NCBI GenBank assembly: GCA_029880275.1
Contig: JAOUOQ010000013.1
Location: forward strand, 1-18,667
Origin: Candidatus Aminicenantota bacterium
GTDB taxonomy: Bacteria; Acidobacteriota; B3-B38; Guanabaribacteriales; B3-B38
Length of the DNA stretch: 18,667 nucleotides
Direction: 5' to 3'
A model generated the notes under the pieces. The model had not been told where the DNA came from, did not search any database, and was given only the letters and a program-made list of their open reading frames with translations. Of the stretch, positions 1-6,843 are shown piece by piece (the first letter of the stretch is position 1; every line of letters starts with the position of its first letter). Made by a program: the position numbers and the translations under genes.

Positions 1-1
1 C

Positions 2-871
2 TATACCAATATATTGTGCACCAGCGCTTCCTTTCAGGAGATAAACAATCACTATGTAGACCGGGGTCGGTTTCTCACCAAATTGGATAATGACCATCGC
101 AAGAAGGTGTGCGTGCTGGGGACCAAAGTAGTGGAAGACCTGGGGATAAAGGGGAACCCCCTGGGACGAGGGGTGAGTATACGGAAGCTCAGCTTTACTA
201 TTATCGGGGTTCTGGAAGAGAGGGGGCAGGCCCTGGGGCAAAACGCCGATGATGTATGTATTATACCGTTTAACACCTCTCGCCTTCTTTTTGGAGAGGA
301 GGCTTCCCGGAGCTTGGTCCTTTACTTCCGGGCTGAATCGGCTGAAAACATAGATCTGGCGAAGGAGCAGATAACCGAGACCCTCAGGAAACAACATTCC
401 CTGAAGAGTGGTCAGCCGGACGACTTTCTCGTGCTTCTGCAACAGGATCTGTTGGAGAGAATTAATACCATTCTGGGCAGTGTAACCGCTGTGGTGGCCG
501 GTATTGTGGGTATCTCCTTGGTGGTGGGAGGTATAGGGATAATGAACATCATGCTGGTCTCGGTGACCGAGAGGACCAGAGAGATTGGCATCCGCAAAGC
601 AGTTGGGGCTAAAAGAAGGGATATTATCTTCCAGTTTCTGGTAGAAGCTATTATTCTGAGCCTGGTAGGCGGCGCTATCGGCATTATCTTTGGTTACAGC
701 TTAGGGGTTATAGTCACTAAATTCATACCCCAATTGCCCCCGGCTCATGTCCCCTTATGGGCTGTTGGGCTTGGATTCGGCTTCTCTACCCTGGTAGGGC
801 TTTTCTTCGGGATTTATCCGGCAGCTCGAGCAGGAAAGTTAGACCCTATCGAAGCCTTGAGATATGAGTAA
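2..871 (+). CDS. MacB-type ABC transporter permease, C-terminal part (5' truncated)
   Basis: This is the C-terminal part of a MacB/FtsX-fold permease. Such proteins pair with an ABC ATPase and move substrates, or transmit force, from the inner membrane towards the periplasm. The reading frame is open to the left edge, so the true start lies outside the window; the TTG at 14 is not a convincing start. The first roughly 150 residues resemble the periplasmic domain. A hydrophobic segment follows (about 154-185), then the cytoplasmic loop with TERTREIGIRKAVGA, two more membrane segments, and the family ending AARAGKLDPIEALRYE. That Glu-Ile-Gly-Ile-Arg-Lys-Ala loop and the LDPIEALR tail are hallmarks of the family. 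The substrate is unknown. The partner ATPase and any membrane-fusion protein should lie upstream. Confidence 0.9.
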   Translation, partial: YTNILCTSASFQEINNHYVDRGRFLTKLDNDHRKKVCVLGTKVVEDLGIKGNPLGRGVSIRKLSFTIIGVLEERGQALGQNADDVCIIPFNTSRLLFGEEASRSLVLYFRAESAENIDLAKEQITETLRKQHSLKSGQPDDFLVLLQQDLLERINTILGSVTAVVAGIVGISLVVGGIGIMNIMLVSVTERTREIGIRKAVGAKRRDIIFQFLVEAIILSLVGGAIGIIFGYSLGVIVTKFIPQLPPAHVPLWAVGLGFGFSTLVGLFFGIYPAARAGKLDPIEALRYE

Positions 872-1082
872 ACGGGGCGAATAAAAGCCCGCTTGTTGAT
901 TTCTTTCGTTGTTGAAATCAAGCCTATCGGTTTGCCTGCGAAGTGTAATTCCACTTACATATTAGAATTGAGTATTAATATAATTTAATACGAGATATGG
1001 GTGTTTCTAAGATTAGTAGTGTGCAGAGAACCAACAGAGAAAAAGAACCCGACATGATAAATATATTAAGTCATAAAAAGTC
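872..1082. other. Intergenic spacer with three inverted repeats
   Basis: No gene is visible here. Three perfect inverted repeats can be read. The first is TTGATTTC / GAAATCAA at 896-903 and 914-921. The second is AAGTG / CACTT at 941-945 and 952-956. The third is GTATTAA / TTAATAC at 972-978 and 985-991. The first could be the transcript end of the permease gene, but no T-run follows it, so it is not a classical intrinsic terminator. No riboswitch fold was recognised. Confidence 0.4.
972..991. repeat. AT-rich perfect inverted repeat, possible operator
   Basis: GTATTAA and TTAATAC form perfect 7-base arms around a 6-base centre (TATAAT). It lies about 90 bases upstream of the -35 box of the exb promoter. 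The symmetry and size fit a dimeric regulator site, but AT-rich DNA produces such repeats by chance, and no regulator gene is in view. Confidence 0.25.
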
Positions 1083-1111
1083 TTGACAAGGGGATAAAAG
1101 GTCATTATAAT
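1083..1111 (+). promoter_or_regulatory. Perfect-consensus sigma-70 promoter of the exb/ton operon
   Basis: TTGACA at 1083-1088 and TATAAT at 1106-1111 are separated by exactly 17 bases, so all 12 consensus positions match at optimal spacing. Transcription should start near 1118, giving a leader of about 140 nt before exbB. This predicts strong basal transcription unless a repressor acts. The start site itself is inferred. Confidence 0.8.
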
Positions 1112-1156
1112 TTAAAATTTAGTAGGAATGGTGGTGTTAGGGAGGTGATGAAGAAA

Positions 1157-1255
1157 GTGTTATTTGCCCAAGACAAAGGGCGAATATCGCTGCATCAAAG
1201 GAAGTTAGAAACCATCTTATTCCATTCATCAATCTTAAAGCTTAGGAGGGTTTAG
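1157..1255 (+). CDS. Possible leader peptide upstream of exbB
   Basis: A small open frame starts with GTG at 1157 and ends with TAG at 1253-1255, two bases before the exbB start codon. It encodes 32 residues beginning MLFAQDKGRIS and ending KLRRV. It is preceded by GGAGGTGAT (1141-1149), a near-perfect anti-16S match, 7 bases from the GTG. An in-frame ATG at 1148 would lie inside that ribosome-binding site and is less likely. The exbB ribosome-binding site (AGGAGG, 1244-1249) falls within its last codons, so its translation could couple to exbB. I recognise no domain. The strong ribosome-binding site is direct observation; that the peptide is made, and any attenuation role, are inference. Confidence 0.35.
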   Translation: MLFAQDKGRISLHQRKLETILFHSSILKLRRV

Positions 1256-1257
1256 AG

Positions 1258-1911
1258 GTGAGTTTTATTCAGGGGACACTTTTGAATTATTTTCAGAGAG
1301 GCGGTCCGGTAATGTGGCCGTTGCTGTTGATGGCGATTCTGGGATTGGCGTTTATTATCGAGCGCTGGTGGGTTTTTGCTAAATCGAGGATAAAAGTTGA
1401 GGATTTTCTTAACAAGATGAGAGTAGCGCTGCTGAAGAGGAAGAGCGTAAAAGAGGCTATAACTATTTGTGAGGAATACAAAGGACCAATTGCTAACATT
1501 CTGAAAGCTGGCTTGCTGAAGTATGGAGCAACAGATGAAGAGATTGAGAAGTCGATAGAAATTGCTGTGACTCACGAGTTAGCCCGCCTGGAGAGGGGTT
1601 TGCCAATACTGGCTACTGTGGCTAATGTAAGTCCCCTTCTTGGGTTCTTGGGCACTGTGACGGGGATGATTGTCTCCTTTGAAGCTCTGGCAAGGGAAGG
1701 ATTGAAGAATCCGGCGGCTGTCTTTGCCGGGATTGGCCAGGCTCTGATCACCACCGCTACCGGATTGGCTATTGCTGTTCCAGCACTTTTATTTTATAAC
1801 TGGTTTTCATCTCGAGTCTCCCGTTTTGTGATGGATATGGAGACCGGTTCTAATATGTTGCTGGAAACTTTTGTGGAGATGGAGGCATCTCCTACAGGCG
1901 GAAGTGAATAG
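1258..1911 (+). CDS. exbB: ExbB/TolQ/MotA-family proton channel protein
   Basis: ExbB is the inner-membrane stator protein that, with ExbD, uses the ion gradient to energise TonB. At 217 residues it has three hydrophobic segments, about 18-38, 114-140 and 157-183. The family core NVSPLLGFLGTVTGM (123-137) and the third-helix motif TTATGLAIAVPALL (165-178) are both clear. In the third helix, the position of E. coli ExbB Glu176 appears to be Gln161 (GIGQAL). I believe this substitution occurs in other ExbB-like proteins, so it is noted rather than treated as damage. The start is GTG with AGGAGG 8 bases upstream. The gene heads a run of closely spaced exbD, exbD, tonB and TPR genes behind a consensus promoter. 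Confidence 0.95.
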   Translation: MSFIQGTLLNYFQRGGPVMWPLLLMAILGLAFIIERWWVFAKSRIKVEDFLNKMRVALLKRKSVKEAITICEEYKGPIANILKAGLLKYGATDEEIEKSIEIAVTHELARLERGLPILATVANVSPLLGFLGTVTGMIVSFEALAREGLKNPAAVFAGIGQALITTATGLAIAVPALLFYNWFSSRVSRFVMDMETGSNMLLETFVEMEASPTGGSE

Positions 1912-1913
1912 CC

Positions 1914-2342
1914 ATGAAATTCAAGAAATCTGCAGATATCAGGGCCTATATCCCTACCGCCTCCATGGCTGACATAGCCTTTTTGCTGATTGTTATGTTT
2001 ATTATCTCCACCACAATTGCTGTGGACAGCACACCGGTCAGCCTCCCCAGAAGTATGGAGAGGACCGATACTCCTGAAGGAGCAGCCATTATCGCGGTGA
2101 CCTCCGACGGGCTGATAAATGTGACCTCGGGTGATGAGCAGAGCTATGCCATTGGCAATCTCGGGGATATATTCTCTTTCGCAGCGGTTGTCTTGGGAGA
2201 CGACCCACTTCACAGCTTCATCATCAAAGCGGATTCCAATCTCCGGTACGAGATAATTGACAGCATTATGGATCAATTAAGGCAGGCAAAAGCGCCGAAT
2301 GTAATCCTTTTAACCGATCAGGAGACAATAGGAGGACAATGA
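1914..2342 (+). CDS. exbD: ExbD/TolR-family protein 1
   Basis: ExbD supplies the ion-carrying aspartate inside the ExbB ring that drives TonB. This 142-residue protein has a short cytoplasmic N-terminus, one membrane helix (about 18-38) and a periplasmic domain. The motif SMADIAFLLIVMF places the essential Asp at residue 20. It starts two bases after the exbB stop, so translation is probably coupled. A second, related exbD follows directly. Having two non-identical ExbD subunits is seen in other phyla and suggests a mixed dimer; that pairing is inference. Confidence 0.93.
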   Translation: MKFKKSADIRAYIPTASMADIAFLLIVMFIISTTIAVDSTPVSLPRSMERTDTPEGAAIIAVTSDGLINVTSGDEQSYAIGNLGDIFSFAAVVLGDDPLHSFIIKADSNLRYEIIDSIMDQLRQAKAPNVILLTDQETIGGQ

Positions 2343-2343
2343 T

Positions 2344-2829
2344 ATGAGATTGCAGAGAAAGAAGGAAGAGCCCGAGATACCTACTTGCTCCATGGCTGAC
2401 ATTGCGTTTTTGCTGATTGTCCTTTTTATGATAACCTCGACATTCGCTGTCAGTAAAGGGATCTTATTCAACCTCCCCAAGGAAGCACCCGCAACCTTAG
2501 CCAGAGCGGAAGAGGCTATCTACATCCATATTTTGGAAGATGGAGCCATTTTGGTTGACCAGAAGCCGATGATGATCAGAGAGATACAGGAATATGTGAG
2601 AAATAAAGTGGAGATCAACCGCACCAAGCCAGTCATAATCCATTGCGAGCCCAACGCCCTTTATGCTAATATGGTCGATGTTTTCGATGAGCTAAAGCAG
2701 CTGGAGTTCGATATGTATCCCGAAAACCGTGATGATGACCCTACCAACGATAAGCATATAAATATAGCCATTCCCAGCCGAAAAGAGATAGAAGCCTGGA
2801 GCGAGCTGTTAGGGGGAGTCTCTGAATAA
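2344..2829 (+). CDS. exbD: ExbD/TolR-family protein 2
   Basis: This second ExbD-like protein has 161 residues, with SMADIAFLLIVLF around the essential Asp19, a single N-terminal membrane helix (about 17-37) and a periplasmic domain ending in a longer, acidic tail. The start ATG is one base after the stop of the first exbD, with GGAGG (2331-2335) lying inside that gene's last codons. It is clearly paralogous to the first copy through the membrane segment but diverges in the periplasmic part, which suggests distinct roles rather than recent duplication. It is separated from tonB by 61 bases. Confidence 0.93.
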   Translation: MRLQRKKEEPEIPTCSMADIAFLLIVLFMITSTFAVSKGILFNLPKEAPATLARAEEAIYIHILEDGAILVDQKPMMIREIQEYVRNKVEINRTKPVIIHCEPNALYANMVDVFDELKQLEFDMYPENRDDDPTNDKHINIAIPSRKEIEAWSELLGGVSE

Positions 2830-2890
2830 GATAAATTTTAGCAGGAGGTCTGGTAAAAAGGAATCATCATTTTGAAGTGTAGGAGTTGCA

Positions 2891-3613
2891 ATGAACCAAG
2901 AAGATAAAAAGGTAACCCCTAAAGGTGGGGAAATCAGCTCCATATTAAGAACCTACTATGGCGCTTCGGAAGAGGAGAATAAACCCCTTAAAATTGCTAC
3001 CGTAATCTCTATTATTTTTTACACCTTGCTAATGTGGATTGTATTTCCCGAAGCTAAAAGAGTAGTTACCGAGGAGAAGAAGGCGGAAAAGGTGGTAGTC
3101 ATCAAGCAATTTAAGCTCCCTCCACCCAAAAAAAAGGAGCCTCCGAAGAGGACCACTACTGCCACGGTGAGGACTAAGACAAGGGCCATACCAATACCAG
3201 ACCCCACACCTGACGAGCCCGAGCCGTATCAAGAGTGGGCTGAGATCGTCGATGAATACGAGCCACCACCGCCTGACACTGAATTCGACTTCGGTCCCCC
3301 CGAGATTCCTCCTGCACCCTTGAGGGTGGGAGGAGATGTCTCCAAGCCCGTGAAGATCAAAGATGTGGACCCCGACTATCCAGAGTTAGCTCGCAAGGCG
3401 AGGATCGAAGGAGTAGTAATACTCGAAGCCATTATCGATGAAAATGGAAATGTGGTCAAAGCTCGGATACTGAGAAGCCCTGGTAAGGCTTTCGGCTTTG
3501 ATGACGCTGCTCTGGCCGCGGTAGCGCAGTGGAAGTTTAAGCCCGGTTTGCAAAATGGAGTTCCTGTTCCGGTTATTTATACCCTGACAGTGCAGTTTCA
3601 ACTTAGAAAGTAG
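2891..3613 (+). CDS. tonB: TonB-family energy transducer
   Basis: TonB spans the periplasm and pulls on outer-membrane receptors using energy from ExbB/ExbD. This 240-residue protein has a cytoplasmic N-terminus of about 33 residues and a membrane anchor (34-52). A Lys/Pro-rich spacer follows (about 76-145, containing PPPKKKEPPK and several Asp/Glu-Pro stretches), then a C-terminal TonB domain (about 148-238). Family signatures in that domain include DPDYPELARKARIEGVV and AALAAVAQWKFKPG. AGGAG lies 5 bases before the ATG. No TonB-dependent receptor gene is in the window, so the imported substrate is unknown. Confidence 0.95.
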   Translation: MNQEDKKVTPKGGEISSILRTYYGASEEENKPLKIATVISIIFYTLLMWIVFPEAKRVVTEEKKAEKVVVIKQFKLPPPKKKEPPKRTTTATVRTKTRAIPIPDPTPDEPEPYQEWAEIVDEYEPPPPDTEFDFGPPEIPPAPLRVGGDVSKPVKIKDVDPDYPELARKARIEGVVILEAIIDENGNVVKARILRSPGKAFGFDDAALAAVAQWKFKPGLQNGVPVPVIYTLTVQFQLRK

Positions 3614-3671
3614 GTTCTGACTGGAAGCACGGATTTGTATAGAAAAGGTAATCCTTTTGTTAAAAGAGGAG

Positions 3672-3686
3672 CTATAATAATTATAG
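3672..3686. repeat. 15-base perfect palindrome containing TATAAT on both strands
   Basis: CTATAAT, a central A, then ATTATAG form a perfect palindrome between tonB and the TPR gene. It contains a consensus -10 hexamer on each strand. I find no good -35 element 16-18 bases upstream on the plus strand, so a promoter is uncertain; a regulator site or chance are alternatives. Confidence 0.25.
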
Positions 3687-3720
3687 AAGGTATAACAAAG
3701 AAAATTGAGAGAGGGCAGAG

Positions 3721-4803
3721 ATGAGGAGCACAAGATATGGAAATGCGGTTTTAGGGATAATTCTGGCTTTAATGATCTCCCTTCCATCCTTTGCCGACCA
3801 TAAAAAAGGCTATCAGCTTTATAGCCAGGGAGACTATCAGGGCGCTATCAAGGAATTTCAAGCCTCGTTAGAGATGGCCCCCGATTTCTGGTATGCTCAG
3901 TTTATGATTGGGCGTTGTTACAAGAAGATGGGGAACTTTAATCAAGCTATAGCTGAGCTCAAGAAGGCTGAGGCAATTACCCGGGACAATAGCCAGAAAT
4001 TCACTACAGCTTACGAGTTCGCCGACATTTACTATTTGCAGAAAAACTATAACGAGGCTATCAACACCCTAAACAGGAGCAAGGGGTTTGCTGCCAAGAC
4101 CAAGGAGAAAGGGGCTTTAAGCAAGTTGCTGGGGATGTGCTACATAAATATGAAGAACTTCAAGCAGGCTGCCAGCGCGCTGGAAGAAGCTGCTCGCCAT
4201 CTGCCTCAAGATTACGATGTTATTAGCAGTCTTGGTAAATGCTATGTGGAGCTGGACAATACCGACGGAATTATAAGAGCTTTAAGCCAGGCGGTAAAGC
4301 TTCGCTCCAATGATGCGGAATCTATCGTTTTTCTGGGAAGGGCATACATCAAAAAAGGTGATTTTGCCAATGCGGTAAATGTAGGAGAGCAGGGGGAGAG
4401 GATTGCTCCCCGTAATACAAAAATCCGCTTTATGTTGGGGAATGCCTATCTGGGAGTGAAGAATTATCAGGGCGCTATTAGGTCTTTTAGAGTAGTATTA
4501 GAGGTTGAGCCGAACAACGGCAACGCGATGAAACTGCTGGGAGAGTCCTATAAGATGTTGGAAGACTTCGGACCAGCAGTCGACTATCTCCTGCGAGCAG
4601 CCAGCTTCTTACCTGATGACCCAGCGATATTCGATTCTCTGGGTTTCATTTACGAAAAGAACAAGCGGTTTGAAGATGCCCTCAAAGCCTACGAGCAGGC
4701 TTATACTCTCAAACCTAATCCCCAATATAAAGCGAGCATTGACCGCATAAACAAGCGATTAGAAGGAGCTGAAGAGACCCCACCACCACCTCTTCCATCA
4801 TAA
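3721..4803 (+). CDS. Exported tetratricopeptide-repeat protein
   Basis: This 360-residue protein has a signal peptide (residues 1-25, ending PSFA) and is then almost wholly TPR repeats. Successive units are recognisable at roughly 27-60, 62-95, 97-130, 132-165, 167-200, 200-233, 234-267, 268-301 and 302-335; typical pieces are YSQGDYQGAIKEFQASLE and YLGVKNYQGAIRSFR. It ends in a short proline-rich tail. There is no lipobox cysteine, so it is probably a soluble periplasmic scaffold. It lies 107 bases after tonB and before the terminator, so it is likely co-transcribed with the energy-transduction genes. TPR proteins accompany exb/ton loci in several phyla. The binding partner is unknown, and no specific name is justified. 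Confidence 0.85.
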   Translation: MRSTRYGNAVLGIILALMISLPSFADHKKGYQLYSQGDYQGAIKEFQASLEMAPDFWYAQFMIGRCYKKMGNFNQAIAELKKAEAITRDNSQKFTTAYEFADIYYLQKNYNEAINTLNRSKGFAAKTKEKGALSKLLGMCYINMKNFKQAASALEEAARHLPQDYDVISSLGKCYVELDNTDGIIRALSQAVKLRSNDAESIVFLGRAYIKKGDFANAVNVGEQGERIAPRNTKIRFMLGNAYLGVKNYQGAIRSFRVVLEVEPNNGNAMKLLGESYKMLEDFGPAVDYLLRAASFLPDDPAIFDSLGFIYEKNKRFEDALKAYEQAYTLKPNPQYKASIDRINKRLEGAEETPPPPLPS

Positions 4804-4901
4804 GCGCTTGAGCTGCATAAGATAATTATAAGGAGAGTTCCGCAGGATTTTTATCTTCTCAAGCAGGAACAAATTTAATATACATTAGTGAATAAGGAGA
4901 G

Positions 4902-4926
4902 CCCCTTCGCGGCGAAGGGGTTTTTT
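4902..4926 (+). terminator. Intrinsic terminator of the exb/ton/TPR unit
   Basis: CCCCTTCG (4902-4909) and CGAAGGGG (4913-4920) form a perfect 8-base-pair, GC-rich stem with a 3-base loop, followed at once by TTTTTT (4921-4926). This is a textbook Rho-independent terminator reading rightwards. It ends 19 bases before the deoC start codon. Confidence 0.92.
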
Positions 4927-4945
4927 ATTGGGGAGAGAAAGAGAT

Positions 4946-5626
4946 ATGTTTGCCTCCGAATATGAACTCGCCTCTCTCATCGACCACACCTTGCTGAAGC
5001 CAGAGACAAACAAGCAAGAGATCCTTCGCCTGTGTAAGGAGGCACTTGATTACCGGTTTCACTCTGTGTTCCTTCTTCCCTACTACCTTCCCATTGCCGT
5101 CAAGAAGCTCAGGAAAATCCCCGTCAAGGTGGGCACGGTGATTGGCTTCCCTCTGGGAGGAAACTCCACTACCACCAAGATATTCGAGGCCATCGACTCC
5201 CTTCGGCAAGGAGCGGATGAACTTGATATTGTCATCAACATAGGAGCTCTGAAATCTGGAGATTTCCCTTACCTGGAAAGGGAACTCAAGGGAATAATCT
5301 CTAAAACCCCAGAGTGCCTCCATAAGGTGATTGTGGAGGTGGGTTTGCTCTCTGAAGGAGAGCTAAAGAAGATGATAGAAGTGGCCAACAGAGTAAAACC
5401 GGCATTTGTGAAGACCTCCACCGGTTTTCTTGCTCGCGGGGCACAGGTGGAGGATGTGGTCGCCATCCGCCGTTATCTTCATCCTGATATCGGGATAAAA
5501 GCCTCCGGTGGCATAAGAACCCTTCAACAGGTCACCGAACTGGTAGAAGCAGGGGCTTCGCGCATAGGCACCAGCACAGGGGTTGAGATTATTCAAGAAT
5601 ACAGCAGAAAATTGACTTCAGGGTAA
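4946..5626 (+). CDS. deoC: Deoxyribose-phosphate aldolase
   Basis: DeoC cleaves 2-deoxy-D-ribose 5-phosphate to acetaldehyde and glyceraldehyde 3-phosphate in deoxynucleoside breakdown. The 226-residue product shows the class I aldolase core. This includes LIDHTLLKP (11-19), the Asp94 motif ADELDIVIN (equivalent to E. coli Asp102), the Schiff-base Lys156 in FVKTSTGF, and the second catalytic Lys185 in KASGGIRT. I chose ATG 4946 because the only upstream in-frame candidate, TTG 4928, falls at the end of the terminator, and family homology begins just after the ATG. GGGGAG lies about 10 bases upstream. Where E. coli has Cys47 (VCIYP), this protein has VFLLP with Phe42. The gene converges on the glycosyltransferase operon 35 bases downstream. 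Confidence 0.95.
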   Translation: MFASEYELASLIDHTLLKPETNKQEILRLCKEALDYRFHSVFLLPYYLPIAVKKLRKIPVKVGTVIGFPLGGNSTTTKIFEAIDSLRQGADELDIVINIGALKSGDFPYLERELKGIISKTPECLHKVIVEVGLLSEGELKKMIEVANRVKPAFVKTSTGFLARGAQVEDVVAIRRYLHPDIGIKASGGIRTLQQVTELVEAGASRIGTSTGVEIIQEYSRKLTSG

Positions 5627-5661
5627 AAGGGCTAAGAGATAGAGGGATGTGATGAGTGTTT

Positions 5662-6843
5662 TTACCTTTTCTGAACCTGTTGGAAGACCAGGCTGATAAA
5701 CTCCCGATAGCGCCTAACAATCTCTCGCCAATCATAATTTTCCTTCACATAGGCAAAACCGTTATCTCCCATCAATCTCCTCAATTTGCTGCTTGATAGG
5801 AGGAGCTTCAGGCTATAATGAAACTCCTCATATCCTCGGTAATAGAGACCCCCATTGCTCCGCAGGCAGTGCTCCTTTAGAACCTCGCTCCTTTCATCCA
5901 CCAGCACCGGAGTTCTGACCGAGAAAGCCTCCAGCAGGCTCAAGGAAAGACTCTCCAGAGGGGATGGTATCACTACCACCTCGGCTTCTTTCATAGCGGT
6001 TAGCTTCTCTTCCTCGGAAAGATAGCCTAAATACCTGATGCTGGGATGCTGGGGTAATTTCATCAGAAGGGTTCCGATGAACACCAGTTCCACTTCGTCC
6101 TCCACCTCTTTATAATCGGCGAAATAGTGACAGAGCTCCCGGCACCCCTTTCCAGGCTCTATTCTTCCCACACAAAGAATATACGGGCTGGTGAGCTTGT
6201 ACTTGCGGATAAATTGTTTAGTGGGGAGCTTTCCAGGAATTTCGATTCCGATTCCTATGGTGCTTGAGAGGATCCCTTTCAGGGGGAAATTCTTCCGCAC
6301 AAATTCATCCTCTGGATGGGTATTAAAGATTATCCCCACGGGGGAGCTGAACACCTCCCGGTACATATCCAGAAATATAGGGGGCTCTTGATGAGCGGTG
6401 GGCAGGAGAATGCTCTTATCTCCCACTTCCTTTAAGCCCCAATAGGTGGGATAATAGAGATAGGTAAAAAAGATAAAAAGGTCAAACTCATCGCTGTGGC
6501 TCTTGACATATTCGGTGAGCGAGGGAGCGTAGGGTCCCTGAAGCTCCAGCCAGTGGCGCTCGTCTTGCTTCTTGTGGGGATTTTTGAAGAGCCATTCGGA
6601 ATAGCGGTTAAAAGCCGCCATATCACGCTCTTTTTCCGTGGAAAATCTCAAGATTCTGGTTCCCTCCAGGGTCGACTCTCCTGCGGGGAAGTGGTTCTTC
6701 CAGGTGGTGTAATCCTGAGCGCAGGTTGTGATGACCGTGACCTTATACCAGGAACTGAGGCGTTTTGCTAATTGATAGCACAAAGCCTCTGCCCCACCGG
6801 TTACCGAGGCGCCATATCGCTGAATGACAAAGGCTAATTTCAT
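5662..6843 (-). CDS. GT4-like glycosyltransferase, type A copy 2
   Basis: This is a predicted retaining glycosyltransferase of GT-B fold that transfers a sugar from a nucleotide donor during surface glycan synthesis. The 393-residue protein begins FVIQRYGASVTGGAEA, a donor/acceptor-side signature common in exopolysaccharide clusters. It continues with TTCAQDYTTWKNHFPAG, CVGRIEPGKG (Gly226, Arg227, Lys232 for the donor phosphates) and the E-x7-E motif ESLSLSLLE (Glu297, Glu305). It is the last gene of the operon, and its ATG overlaps the preceding gene's stop by four bases. It is clearly paralogous to the gene at 9008-10252. Donor and acceptor sugars cannot be read from the sequence. Confidence 0.9.
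   Translation of the reverse strand: MKLAFVIQRYGASVTGGAEALCYQLAKRLSSWYKVTVITTCAQDYTTWKNHFPAGESTLEGTRILRFSTEKERDMAAFNRYSEWLFKNPHKKQDERHWLELQGPYAPSLTEYVKSHSDEFDLFIFFTYLYYPTYWGLKEVGDKSILLPTAHQEPPIFLDMYREVFSSPVGIIFNTHPEDEFVRKNFPLKGILSSTIGIGIEIPGKLPTKQFIRKYKLTSPYILCVGRIEPGKGCRELCHYFADYKEVEDEVELVFIGTLLMKLPQHPSIRYLGYLSEEEKLTAMKEAEVVVIPSPLESLSLSLLEAFSVRTPVLVDERSEVLKEHCLRSNGGLYYRGYEEFHYSLKLLLSSSKLRRLMGDNGFAYVKENYDWREIVRRYREFISLVFQQVQKR

Noticed and set aside
1794..2276. A 160-codon minus-strand open frame over exbB/exbD
   Set aside because: It is antisense to clear ExbB and ExbD coding sequence and its translation shows no domain.
5623..5672. GGTAAAA / TTTTACC arms between deoC and the glycosyltransferase operon as a two-way terminator
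   Set aside because: The arms are short, AT-rich and separated by a long loop, too weak to call.
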